From: Sutterella wadsworthensis | GTDB taxonomy: Bacteria > Pseudomonadota > Gammaproteobacteria > Burkholderiales > Burkholderiaceae_F | DNA: 64,000 nt | Assembly (NCBI RefSeq): GCF_003315195.1 | Contig: NZ_QNRV01000004.1 | Span: forward strand, 62,001 to 126,000 | Direction of reading: 5' to 3' | Shown: piece after piece, positions 1 through 7,804 of the stretch | Layout: the number at the start of each line of letters is the position of its first letter | How positions within the stretch are numbered: the stretch's first letter is position 1 | The notes under the pieces: model-generated | Told to the model about the DNA's origin: nothing | The model's database searches: none | The model's input: only the letters and a program-made list of their open reading frames with translations | Made by a program: the position numbers and the translations under genes

Positions 1-199
1 CATCCTTCACGTCACGTTCGAGGCGTCCGACATTCACGCCGGCGCGCTCGAGCAGACTGCGCGTAGACCCTTCCGTATCGGCGAGCAGAGCGGCGAGCAG
101 GTGCAGGGGTTCCATGAACTGATTGTCATGAGCCAGCGCAATCGACTGCGCACTCCCTATGGCATCCTGAAACTTCGTCGTTAACTTGTCTTGACGCAT
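1..199 (-). CDS. clpB: ATP-dependent disaggregase ClpB, N-terminal fragment (runs off window)
   Basis: Only the first 66 codons are inside the window. The N-terminus MRQDKLTTKFQDAIG followed by HDNQFMEPLHLLAALL is the characteristic first Clp-N repeat of ClpB, a hexameric AAA+ chaperone that works with DnaK to pull apart protein aggregates in the cytoplasm. The ATG at 199 is chosen because the family starts at this MRxDKLT motif; a GGAG-like site lies about 15 bases upstream. It follows the moa operon, as in other Burkholderiales, but has its own heat-shock-type promoter at 283-312. The rest of the gene lies before base 1, so ATPase domains cannot be checked. Confidence 0.9.
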   Translation of the reverse strand, partial: MRQDKLTTKFQDAIGSAQSIALAHDNQFMEPLHLLAALLADTEGSTRSLLERAGVNVGRLERDVKD

Positions 200-282
200 A
201 TATAAAAACTCCTTTGGAGAGGTCCCGCCTTGACGAAGCCCTTTTGTAGGGTTCCGCCGGGGTTCCTCCCGAACATAGCTTC

Positions 283-312
283 TATATGGGGTCAACACCG
301 ATTAGAAACAAG
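283..312 (-). promoter_or_regulatory. sigma-32-type heat-shock promoter of clpB
   Basis: On the minus strand there is CTTGTTT (306-312), a 14-base spacer, then CCCCATATA (283-291). This fits the sigma-32 (RpoH) consensus CTTGAAA-N13-15-CCCCATNTA closely, with a perfect CCCCAT core. Transcription would start near 276 and leave a leader of about 75 bases before clpB. The -35 element sits inside the U-tract of the upstream moa terminator. Confidence 0.75.
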
Positions 313-338
313 GGCGCCGATTCCAGGAAACGGCGCCC
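305..338 (-). terminator. rho-independent terminator after moaE
   Basis: An 8-bp GC-rich stem (312-319 with 331-338, GGGCGCCG/CGGCGCCC) with an 11-base loop is followed on the minus strand by TTGTTTCT. It lies 49 bases past the moaE stop and separates the moa operon from clpB. Confidence 0.75.
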
Positions 339-386
339 ATTAACGAATGGTTTCACTTTCAAGTTGACGCAGAGTATGTTTTCTGT

Positions 387-848
387 CTACACAAGCCACC
401 GCTCTCGCGCCTTGTCGTCGCTCTCGCGGGCATCAACCCAGCGTTCACCGTCCGGCGTCTGCTCCTTCTTCCAGAAAGGCGCCTCGGTTTTGAGCCAGTC
501 CATGATGTATTCACAGCCAGCAAATGCGTCGCTGCGGTGCTCGGCCGAGGTGAGGCAGAGCACGATTCTGTCACCCACCTTCAGTTCGCCCACGCGGTGC
601 ACAACAATCACATCCACCAAATGAAAGCGTTCGCGCGCGGCGGCCGCGATCTTCGCGAGCGACTTTTCAGTCATGCCCGGATAGTGTTCGAGCGTCATGC
701 GCGACACCGCTGCACCGTCATTCTTATTGCGCACCAAGCCCACAAATGACGCTACGCCGCCTGCCGACGGACTCTCACGCATGATGCGGGACAGTTCTTC
801 GTCCAGCGAAAAATCCGCCTCACCCACTCGGATGTCAGTAATGGCCAT
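387..848 (-). CDS. moaE: molybdopterin synthase large (catalytic) subunit MoaE
   Basis: MoaE (153 aa) joins thiocarboxylated MoaD to convert precursor Z (cPMP) into molybdopterin in the cytoplasm. The family block HRVGELKVGD, SAEHRSDAF and the active-site stretch LKTEAPFWKKE with its catalytic lysine are all present, and the length is normal. It starts one base after the moaD stop, so the two subunits are translationally coupled. It is the last gene of the thrC-mobB-moeA-moaD-moaE unit and is followed by a strong terminator. Nothing unusual in the protein. Confidence 0.95.
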   Translation of the reverse strand: MAITDIRVGEADFSLDEELSRIMRESPSAGGVASFVGLVRNKNDGAAVSRMTLEHYPGMTEKSLAKIAAAARERFHLVDVIVVHRVGELKVGDRIVLCLTSAEHRSDAFAGCEYIMDWLKTEAPFWKKEQTPDGERWVDARESDDKARERWLV

Positions 849-849
849 C

Positions 850-1107
850 TCAGCCCCCGGTCACCGGCGGGAAGAAGGCGACTTCATCGCCCTCTTTGAC
901 GACTGCATCATCACCGGCAAGCTCTTGATTTACCGCCGCGCGAATGCGTTTGAGGTTGCGAAAGGCATGCGCCCACACCTCTCCCTTGGCAATCAGGGCT
1001 TCGCGCACTTGAGCAACAGAGGCCGCATCGCCAGCGAGCTCAACGGTTTCCGTACCGGTGCCGACCGCATCACGCAGACTGGCAAAAAAGATGACCTTGA
1101 CCTTCAT
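850..1107 (-). CDS. moaD: molybdopterin synthase small (sulfur carrier) subunit MoaD
   Basis: An 85-aa ubiquitin-fold protein ending in PVTGG. The terminal Gly-Gly is the site adenylated by MoeB and then thiocarboxylated to donate sulfur to MoaE. The N-terminal strand KVKVIFFASLRD and the body spacing match MoaD. It lies 42 bases downstream of moeA and one base before moaE, which fits co-translation of the synthase subunits. No MoeB gene is visible in this window. Confidence 0.93.
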   Translation of the reverse strand: MKVKVIFFASLRDAVGTGTETVELAGDAASVAQVREALIAKGEVWAHAFRNLKRIRAAVNQELAGDDAVVKEGDEVAFFPPVTGG

Positions 1108-1149
1108 GAATATTCCTTCTTATAAGGATGACAGGGTTTTCCCGCAATC

Positions 1150-2355
1150 TTACGCAAAGAACTGCGCAAAGGGGTAATAGTGCACCACATCTCCGCGATG
1201 GATGACCGCCCCCGACGGAATGTCGACCAGGCCATCTGCCCATGCACAGCTCGAAAGCACCTGCGAATTCTGCGTGTGATAGATATCCAGCCCGCCCTCT
1301 GCGTTGCGCCGCACGCGAACGAATTCCTCACGGTCGCCAGCCTTGAGCCAGTCAAAATCCGCCCGGATCTTCATCGGGGTGAGATCCACTTCCTTCAGTC
1401 CCATACGACGCAAAAGGAAGGGGCGCGCCATCATCAGCAGCACAACGAAGCCTGAAACCGGGTTGCCCGGAAGCCCTACAAAAGGAACGTCCTTTACTTC
1501 GCCGAATGCCAGCGGCTTGCCGGGCTTGAGCTTCACGCGCCACAGATCGATGCGGCCGAGCGCTTCAACGGCGGGCTTAATGTGATCTTCTTCGCCCACC
1601 GACATGCCGCCCGTCGTGAGAATCACGTCCGACGTTTCCGCAGCGTGCTCGAAGGCGCGCTTGGTGGCCTCCAGGCTGTCCGGAACGCTGCCAAGGTCTG
1701 TCACCTCGCAGCCCAGAAGCTGCAGGATGCTGCGCACCATGAAACGGTTGGAGTTGTAGATGCCGCCCGGATGAAGCGGTTCGCCGGGCTGCACGAGTTC
1801 ATCGCCGGAAAAGAAGACCCCGACGCGCAGCTTCCGGAACACCGTCACATATGCACGGCCGATCGAGGCGGCCATACCGATGGCTCCCGGCGTCAGGCGG
1901 TCGCCCACGTGAAGAATGACGCTGCCGGCCGCCACGTCGGAGCCTTGACGGCGCACCCAGGCACCGATCTGCGGAGTCTGCGAGAAGGCGACAACATCAC
2001 CCTCACGACTCACGTCCTCCTGCGGCACCACCGTATCCGCTCCCGGCGGAAGCGGTGCGCCGGTAAAGATGCGCGCACACGTTCCCGGCAGCAGCGGACC
2101 GCCGATTTTGCCCGCAGCAATGCGTTCTGCCACCGGCAGGCGCACCGGCGCATCCTGCGAAGCCGAAGCAATATCCTCGACCCGCAATGCATAGCCGTCC
2201 ATCTGCGAATTGTCCCAGCCCGGCACATCAATCGGGCTGGCGATGTCTTCGGCCAGCACCCGGCCGGTGGAATACATCAGCGGAATCGTTTCCGTATCTT
2301 CAATCGGCTTGGCTTCGCTTAAAAGCAGGCGCAAGGCCTCGGCATAGGTGATCAT
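1150..2355 (-). CDS. moeA: molybdopterin molybdenumtransferase MoeA
   Basis: MoeA (401 aa) inserts molybdate into adenylated molybdopterin. The N-terminal segment with WDNSQMDGYA, the MPT-binding motif TTGGMSVGEEDHI (about residues 243-255) and LPGNPVSGFV are all diagnostic, and the C-terminal domain IV is complete. The start MITYAEALRLLLSEA is family-typical. It is downstream of mobB, separated by a 72-base gap with a hairpin plus T-run (2375-2410), so its level may be set partly by attenuation or partial termination. Molybdenum enzymes in such organisms are usually anaerobic oxidoreductases, but none is encoded here. Confidence 0.95.
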   Translation of the reverse strand: MITYAEALRLLLSEAKPIEDTETIPLMYSTGRVLAEDIASPIDVPGWDNSQMDGYALRVEDIASASQDAPVRLPVAERIAAGKIGGPLLPGTCARIFTGAPLPPGADTVVPQEDVSREGDVVAFSQTPQIGAWVRRQGSDVAAGSVILHVGDRLTPGAIGMAASIGRAYVTVFRKLRVGVFFSGDELVQPGEPLHPGGIYNSNRFMVRSILQLLGCEVTDLGSVPDSLEATKRAFEHAAETSDVILTTGGMSVGEEDHIKPAVEALGRIDLWRVKLKPGKPLAFGEVKDVPFVGLPGNPVSGFVVLLMMARPFLLRRMGLKEVDLTPMKIRADFDWLKAGDREEFVRVRRNAEGGLDIYHTQNSQVLSSCAWADGLVDIPSGAVIHRGDVVHYYPFAQFFA

Positions 2356-2371
2356 GAATTGGATCCAGAAG

Positions 2372-2410
2372 AAAAAAGGAGAGCCCGACGCGCGTGCTTG
2401 ATCGTCGGGC
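2372..2410 (-). terminator. hairpin plus T-run between mobB and moeA
   Basis: The stem GCCCGACG/CGTCGGGC (2383-2390 with 2403-2410, 12-base loop) is followed on the minus strand by TCTCCTTTTTTC. It has the form of an intrinsic terminator but sits inside an apparent operon, 17 bases before the moeA start, so it may reduce rather than stop read-through. Confidence 0.5.
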
Positions 2411-2427
2411 CTGAATGACTGCTGCGT

Positions 2428-2982
2428 TCAGCGCGCAGACCTCTTTGCACCTGCCGCCAAGGCAAGTCCCTCAATAAAGTCTGCCGTTTCTTCCGGCCGG
2501 TTAATGTCAAGCTTCGGCACGCCCGCGAAATCAGGCTCGTCAAAGTCGCTTGCCGCAGCCGCTAGATTGATCCGTCCGCCGAACTCTTGCACGAGCGGCG
2601 GTCGATCGGCAGCGGCTTGTCGACGAACCTCAATTTTAGGGAAGGATCCTTCGTGCTTGAAGCCCTCCACAAGAACGATGTCTGCGTCACCTGTTTCTTT
2701 TAGCAGTTCATCAATTCCGGGCGCTCCGTCCGGCGTCTCAGTCAAGACCGCCCAGCGCTCGGGCGTGCGCAGTATCACACGCGATGCGCCGGATTCGCGA
2801 TAGCGCCAGGTGTCTTTGCCCGGCGTATCAAGATCAATGTGATGATGCGCATCCTTGACCGCACAGACGCGCCAGCCGCGCGCCGCAAGAACACGGAGCA
2901 CGGCTGCTGCAAGCGTGGTCTTCCCCGAGCCGGATCTCCCGATGAAGCCCATAACGAAAGGTTTCTTGGTTTCAGTACTCAT
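2428..2982 (-). CDS. mobB: molybdopterin-guanine dinucleotide biosynthesis adaptor MobB
   Basis: A 184-aa P-loop GTPase-like protein. GFIGRSGSGKTTLAAAV near the N-terminus is the Walker A motif, and DIVLVEGFKHE is the MobB family signature. MobB assists MobA in attaching GMP to the molybdenum cofactor. The start codon overlaps the thrC stop by four bases (ATGA), so translation is coupled to the threonine-synthase-like gene. The C-terminal 20 residues are Ala-rich and variable. MobB between thrC and moeA is not the commonest arrangement but keeps it among cofactor genes. Confidence 0.9.
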   Translation of the reverse strand: MSTETKKPFVMGFIGRSGSGKTTLAAAVLRVLAARGWRVCAVKDAHHHIDLDTPGKDTWRYRESGASRVILRTPERWAVLTETPDGAPGIDELLKETGDADIVLVEGFKHEGSFPKIEVRRQAAADRPPLVQEFGGRINLAAAASDFDEPDFAGVPKLDINRPEETADFIEGLALAAGAKRSAR

Positions 2983-4409
2983 TCTTTTGCAAATGCGGCA
3001 ACTGCCTCACGCAAGGCCGCAATATTTGCGGGCAGCGGCGTTTTCTTCTGCTTGCGCTCAAAGATGTCATTAAAGCGCTCAGGCAGCGGAACCGTTTCCC
3101 CGGTAGCCTGCTTCGTGATGCGGGGGAACTTCACCGCCTGCACCGTTTCCCAGCAAAGCGTCTTCACGCCCACCGGATGAAGATAGGTGCCCGTGTAAAG
3201 GCAGTCTGCCGTTTGCGGATCAATCATGCGGTGATTCGTCACCCACAGTGACTCAATCATTTCCAGACGATTCGGGTGATCAGAGGTGCCCGCCGTGAGT
3301 CCTGAACGACGAATTTTGTTGAACTCCTCTTTCGTCAGTTCAAATCGACCGTTAGTCTCCAGCTCCGTCATCAGCTCTGCAATGCGTTCGCCGTTGCGTC
3401 CGAGCACTTCAAAAAGGAAGCGCTCAAAGCTCGCAGCTCTTGAAATATCCATGGAGGGCGACGACGTCGCTACCGTTTCACTGACTGGACGCGGGGCATA
3501 GACACCCGTACGGAAAAACACATCAATAGCGTCATTTTCGTTAGTGGCCACCAAGATACGCAAAATGGGAAGCCCCATCGCGCGCGCCACCCAACCTGCG
3601 AAAGCATTGCCGAAATTCCCGGCCGGCACCACAAAGACGACAGGCTCCGTATTAAAGCTCGTTGCTTGAATATAGCCATAGAAAAACGCCGCAACATGCA
3701 CTGCAATACGCAACCAGAGATAGCTATTGACTGCACCCAAATACGCTTCTTTGCAGAAAGCCTCGTCAGAGAGGAGTTCTCGCACTAAAGCCTGACAATC
3801 ATCGAAGGTGCCGTCAATCTCAATGTTGAGAACGTTTTTATCTTTATTGGAATAAAGCTGCGCGGCTTGGAACTTCGACATGCGGTCTTTAGGCGAAAGC
3901 ATCACAACCTTGACGCCTGAACGACCGCCGAAAGCAGCCTCTGCCGATGCCCCCATATCACCCGTCGTAGCGCCTAAGAGCGTGATCGAACGTGGTCCCT
4001 TGTCCCAATGCTTTTCGTGAACTTGCGACAGGAACTGGAGACTGAAGTCATTGATCGAAAGCGACGGGCCGTTGGAAAGTTCATAGATGCCGACACCGTC
4101 CTGCAGCCATGTAATCGGCGCAACATCGTGCGCCTTAAACATATCCAGCCCGTTGGGGAAGATCGATGGCTGCCATGCGTCCCGGCAGAGCTGCCAAAGA
4201 TCCTTCTGCGGCAGCTGCGTCCAGAAACGCGAAAGGACTTCGAGTGCAACGCTTGAAAAGTCTCGCCCCCGCAGCTGGGCCAGTTCATCAGCGGTGAACT
4301 TTGGGTAGTTTTCCGGCACGTAGAGGCCGCCGTCTCGGGCAAGACCTTCAAACGTAATGTCAGCGAAGGTCTTACCGTCTGCGGCGCCGCGCGTCGAGAT
4401 ATAGAGCAT
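2979..4409 (-). CDS. thrC: threonine synthase homologue lacking the PLP-binding lysine
   Basis: By length (476 aa), N-terminus MLYISTRG, LARDGGLYVPE and overall order this is a class II threonine synthase, which normally turns O-phosphohomoserine into threonine using PLP. The position before mobB/moeA matches thrC in Burkholderiales. However, the usual cofactor motif HGPTLAFKD reads NGPSLSIND here (about residues 113-121), so the Schiff-base lysine is Asn120 (codon AAT). The phosphate loop ATSGDTG is ATTGDMG and GNFGD is GNFGN. The reading frame is otherwise intact. The start was set at the second ATG (4409), which has GGAG six bases upstream and matches the family. Either the protein has another role, or it is decaying with an active copy elsewhere. 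The partner hom gene is not adjacent. Confidence 0.82.
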   Translation of the reverse strand: MLYISTRGAADGKTFADITFEGLARDGGLYVPENYPKFTADELAQLRGRDFSSVALEVLSRFWTQLPQKDLWQLCRDAWQPSIFPNGLDMFKAHDVAPITWLQDGVGIYELSNGPSLSINDFSLQFLSQVHEKHWDKGPRSITLLGATTGDMGASAEAAFGGRSGVKVVMLSPKDRMSKFQAAQLYSNKDKNVLNIEIDGTFDDCQALVRELLSDEAFCKEAYLGAVNSYLWLRIAVHVAAFFYGYIQATSFNTEPVVFVVPAGNFGNAFAGWVARAMGLPILRILVATNENDAIDVFFRTGVYAPRPVSETVATSSPSMDISRAASFERFLFEVLGRNGERIAELMTELETNGRFELTKEEFNKIRRSGLTAGTSDHPNRLEMIESLWVTNHRMIDPQTADCLYTGTYLHPVGVKTLCWETVQAVKFPRITKQATGETVPLPERFNDIFERKQKKTPLPANIAALREAVAAFAKE

Positions 4410-4805
4410 GGGAGATCTCCGTGAAGGGAATGACGTCACTCTTGAAAACGACATTCGTTGTGGGATGTCAGACGACGAAGAATTGTTAACGTCGTCCCGA
4501 ACTATTGATCTGATCGTACCTTAGAAGTCGGCAATTCTCTTTGAAATGACGGAAAGTATTTTTCCTTAATTCACAAACGATAATTGTTTACATTCATGTG
4601 CGTTCGACGACATCCACGATTCAGGCTTCCCGATTATGCAATCCAATTGTTCTGATGAATCCCCGGTTTGTGACGATTCAATCTCGAGAAAATCGGTGGT
4701 TAGAATGGAAGCACCCTTTTTAAGGAACTCAGTCTTGTCCGACAGCCGTCCATATATGCCTGCCTCAGCACTGTCGGTTCCTGCCTTACCAGATACTTTT
4801 TAGAT
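4410..4805. other. divergent intergenic region thrC / phoH
   Basis: A 396-base AT-rich gap between oppositely oriented genes; no credible gene is seen. On the thrC side there is a hairpin GACGACG/CGTCGTC (4471-4477 with 4490-4496, 12-base loop) in the presumed 5' leader. A TAGAAT at 4701-4706 could be a -10 for the plus-strand gene, but no good -35 goes with it. Promoters must lie here but cannot be assigned with confidence. Confidence 0.5.
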
Positions 4806-6728
4806 ATGCCGCTTCCCAAAGCTCCTGCGCATCCCGCCGAAATCCTTGAAGACTACGGTACTCCCGCAACTCCCGAATCCGAACGCAAACTGCCCGATGT
4901 CAAAATCGTGAATGCGATGGAGTCGCACCCCGCTGCGGCCGTCAAGACAGGCAAGCGCAGAAACGTGAAGGCGGCCCGATCAGCCGAACCTCTCCCTGCG
5001 ACTCCCGCCTCTAAAACCGCAAAGACAGCTCAGGCGCCGCTCACCGAACCGCTATCCAAAAAGTCCGTGAGCAAAAAGCTCAAAGCTGCTCAGAAGTCTG
5101 AACTTGCCGCAAGTCCAGCAATAGCCGATGTTTCAGCAAAATCCTCGGCAAAGCCGAAGCGAGCCGCAGCACCGGCTAAACCTGCTCTTGCCCCCAAAGC
5201 GGCAGACACTGCCAAGAAAGCAAAGTCCGCCCCGCAAAAAGCAATTAAGACACCCGCACCGAGCACGAAAACGCAGCCTGACTACGCTGCAGACCGCCGC
5301 CGTTCAGGCAATGCCGGACGCCGCGGACGTGCGCAGATGCCGGACAACCTGCCCAAGCTTTTCGTCCTCGACACCAACGTGCTGATGCACGATCCGCTCT
5401 CACTATTCCGTTTCGCCGAGCATGACGTTTTCCTGCCGATGACGGTTCTTGAGGAGCTCGATACCCATAAAAAGGGACTTACGGATGTTGCCCGCAATGC
5501 CCGCTCAGTAAGCCGTGCATTGGATCAGCTGATTGAAGCCAACGGCGGCCGTATTCAAGAGGGCGTTGAACTTTCACTGCTCGGCAATACGGAAGCTACC
5601 GGTCGACTCTGGTTTGAAACGAAACCTTTGGCCGAAGAACTCCCCGCAGAGCTCCCGAGCTTCCGCGGCGACAATTCAATTCTGGCCACCGTCCGCGGCG
5701 TTGCCAAGGCATTCCCGAAACGTGCTGTTGTGTTGGTGAGCAAAGACATCAACATGCGCATCAAGGCGACAACGCTCGGCATCCCCGCTGAAGACTACTT
5801 CAACGACAAGGTGCTTGACGACACCGACATGCTTTATTCCGGCAAGCTCGCGCTTCCGTCGAACTTCTGGGAAAGCATCGACTCCACCTTGAAGAGCTGG
5901 CAGGATCAAAATGCCACGTTCTACAGCTTTGAACCGGAGCACCCGGAAGACTTCATCCTGAATGCCTGTGTGACGGTTGAGGGAGACGCCAATTTCATGG
6001 CGCTCGTTGCAGCGCGTCAGGGCCGAACGGTGACGCTGCGTCTGATGCGCGACTACCGCTCGAAGTCCCATATAAAGGTCTGGGGAATTCAAGCGCGCAA
6101 CGCCGAGCAGAACATGGCGCTCAATCTCCTGATGGATCCTGACATTGACTTTGTCACTCTTCTCGGTCAGGCGGGTACCGGCAAAACTCTGATGACGCTC
6201 GCCGCCGCACTAACACAGACCATTGATGAACGGCGCTTCAGCGAAATCATCATGACCCGCGCCACAGTGAGCGTAGGCGAAGACATTGGCTTCCTGCCCG
6301 GCACTGAAGAAGAAAAGATGGCGCCTTGGATGGGGGCGCTCGAAGACAATCTGGAAGTGCTTCACGGCTCGAGTTCAGGCGGTGACTGGGGACGTCAGGC
6401 CACGATGGACCTCATTAAGAACCGCATTCGCGTGAAGTCCATGAGCTTCATGCGCGGCCGCACATTTTTGCAGAAGTTTGTCATCATCGATGAGGCACAG
6501 AACCTCTCGCCCAAACAGATGAAGACGCTCATCACACGCGCTGGCCCTGGGACCAAGATCGTGTGCCTCGGCAATATCGCGCAGATCGATACGCCTTACC
6601 TGACGGAAGGCAGTTCGGGTCTTACCTATGTGGTAGAACGCTTTCAAGGATGGCAGCATGCCGCAACCTTGACACTCACCCGCGGCGAACGTTCACGGCT
6701 TGCTGAATTCGCCGCCGAAGCACTATAG
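4806..6728 (+). CDS. PIN domain-PhoH family ATPase/RNase with histone-H1-like basic tail
   Basis: A 640-aa fusion. Residues 1 to about 178 are low complexity and rich in Lys, Ala and Pro (runs such as AAPAKPALAPKAADTAKKA). Residues 180-320 form a PIN ribonuclease domain with the acidic residues in FVLDTNVLMHD, VLEELD and SKDINMRIKA. The C-terminal half is a PhoH-like P-loop ATPase with Walker A GQAGTGKT (about 455-462) and Walker B FVIIDEAQ (about 558-565). PhoH2-type proteins couple a helicase-like ATPase to RNA cleavage. The tail is unusually long and probably binds nucleic acid or polyanions. No clear Shine-Dalgarno precedes the ATG at 4806, and no in-frame ATG or GTG was found in the sequence just upstream. 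Confidence 0.88.
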   Translation: MPLPKAPAHPAEILEDYGTPATPESERKLPDVKIVNAMESHPAAAVKTGKRRNVKAARSAEPLPATPASKTAKTAQAPLTEPLSKKSVSKKLKAAQKSELAASPAIADVSAKSSAKPKRAAAPAKPALAPKAADTAKKAKSAPQKAIKTPAPSTKTQPDYAADRRRSGNAGRRGRAQMPDNLPKLFVLDTNVLMHDPLSLFRFAEHDVFLPMTVLEELDTHKKGLTDVARNARSVSRALDQLIEANGGRIQEGVELSLLGNTEATGRLWFETKPLAEELPAELPSFRGDNSILATVRGVAKAFPKRAVVLVSKDINMRIKATTLGIPAEDYFNDKVLDDTDMLYSGKLALPSNFWESIDSTLKSWQDQNATFYSFEPEHPEDFILNACVTVEGDANFMALVAARQGRTVTLRLMRDYRSKSHIKVWGIQARNAEQNMALNLLMDPDIDFVTLLGQAGTGKTLMTLAAALTQTIDERRFSEIIMTRATVSVGEDIGFLPGTEEEKMAPWMGALEDNLEVLHGSSSGGDWGRQATMDLIKNRIRVKSMSFMRGRTFLQKFVIIDEAQNLSPKQMKTLITRAGPGTKIVCLGNIAQIDTPYLTEGSSGLTYVVERFQGWQHAATLTLTRGERSRLAEFAAEAL

Positions 6729-6796
6729 GGATTTTACCGAGTTACCGAACTCAATTGAAAACATGTTTTATTCAACACGTTCAAAGTAAAACCTTG

Positions 6797-6824
6797 GCGC
6801 ATAATTGTTTGACTGTTTATGCGC
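6797..6824. repeat. 8-bp inverted repeat upstream of the parvulin gene
   Basis: GCGCATAA (6797-6804) and TTATGCGC (6817-6824) form a perfect inverted repeat with a 12-base spacer, 43 bases before the isomerase start and 69 after the phoH stop. No T-run follows, so it looks more like an operator or leader stem than a terminator. Confidence 0.45.
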
Positions 6825-6866
6825 AGGTCTCAAGAGAGCTGCGCGATTCCATTGGGAAAGAGATTC

Positions 6867-7652
6867 ATGATTAAGAGCAAACTTGTCCTTGCACTGGCGC
6901 TTTCCGTCGGTCTCGTTGGTTCTGCCGCCGCTGCCTTGACAGACATGACCGTCAATGGTGAAAAGGTTCCGGCATCACGCTTAGAAGCCGTCTACAACAA
7001 TGCAGTCAAAGCCGGTGCCAAAGCAGGTCCGGAACTGGAAGCGCGTGTAAAGCGTGATGTGACTGAAGAAGTGGTGCTTCTGCAGGAAGCAGCCAAAGCC
7101 AAGATTGATCGTACGAAGGAATATCGCGACGCCATCGACCGTGTAGGCAAGCAGCTCAAGGTTGAACTCCTTGTCGCAGATTACGCGAAGAAAAATCCCG
7201 TCAGCGACAAAGAAGTCCGTGCGGCTTACGACAATGCCAAGAAGGTCTACGGTGATACCGAATATCAGGTCCGCCATATTTTGGTAAAGACCGAGCAGGA
7301 AGCCAAGAACATCATTCAGCGTCTCAACAAAGGCGAAAAGTTCGATGCGTTGGCAAAATCTGAATCGCTTGATCCGAAGTCGGGCCCTGCCGGCGGCCTG
7401 ATCGGCTGGCTGTCGCCGAGCAATGTTGAGCCCAATTTTGGCAATGCCTTCAAAATTTTGTCGGCAGGCGATGTCGCCCAGGCACCAATCCAAAATCAAT
7501 TCGGCTGGCATGTCGTAAAACTTGACGCCAAGCGCAGCCAGAAGAACTTCCCAACCTACGAATCGCAAAAGGACAGCCTTCGTGCGCAGCTTTCTCAGCT
7601 GAAAGCCAAGCGGCATTTTGCTGAGCTTGTGCAGAAAGCCAAGGTTCGCTAA
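6867..7652 (+). CDS. periplasmic parvulin-type peptidyl-prolyl cis-trans isomerase
   Basis: After a signal peptide (MIKSKLVLALALSVGL, cleavage likely after SAAAA) the 261-aa protein has a helical N-terminal chaperone segment and one parvulin rotamase domain, with YQVRHILVKTEQEAK, the GPAGGLIGWL core and QFGWHVVKLD near the end. This is the PpiC/PrsA-like plan: it catalyses proline isomerisation and helps outer-membrane and secreted proteins fold. The start at 6867 was preferred over an upstream in-frame ATG because AAAGAG precedes it and the signal peptide then begins properly. It is monocistronic, closed by a 12-bp terminator. Confidence 0.9.
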   Translation: MIKSKLVLALALSVGLVGSAAAALTDMTVNGEKVPASRLEAVYNNAVKAGAKAGPELEARVKRDVTEEVVLLQEAAKAKIDRTKEYRDAIDRVGKQLKVELLVADYAKKNPVSDKEVRAAYDNAKKVYGDTEYQVRHILVKTEQEAKNIIQRLNKGEKFDALAKSESLDPKSGPAGGLIGWLSPSNVEPNFGNAFKILSAGDVAQAPIQNQFGWHVVKLDAKRSQKNFPTYESQKDSLRAQLSQLKAKRHFAELVQKAKVR

Positions 7653-7680
7653 ACCTCTGCATTAGCCCTCGACTCTTCCT

Positions 7681-7718
7681 TGACAGCTCTGCATTCTTTT
7701 GCAGAGCTGTCATTCTTT
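7681..7718 (+). terminator. rho-independent terminator of the parvulin gene
   Basis: A perfect 12-bp stem (TGACAGCTCTGC at 7681-7692 with 7701-7712), 8-base loop, followed by TTCTTT on the plus strand. Confidence 0.85.
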
Positions 7719-7804
7719 ATGAGTTGCCTTCAATGATCTGGCTGTCATTGGAGCTTGTCGAACGATGACACCCATCTGCATCATGGCTTAATCGGTATGT
7801 CGAT

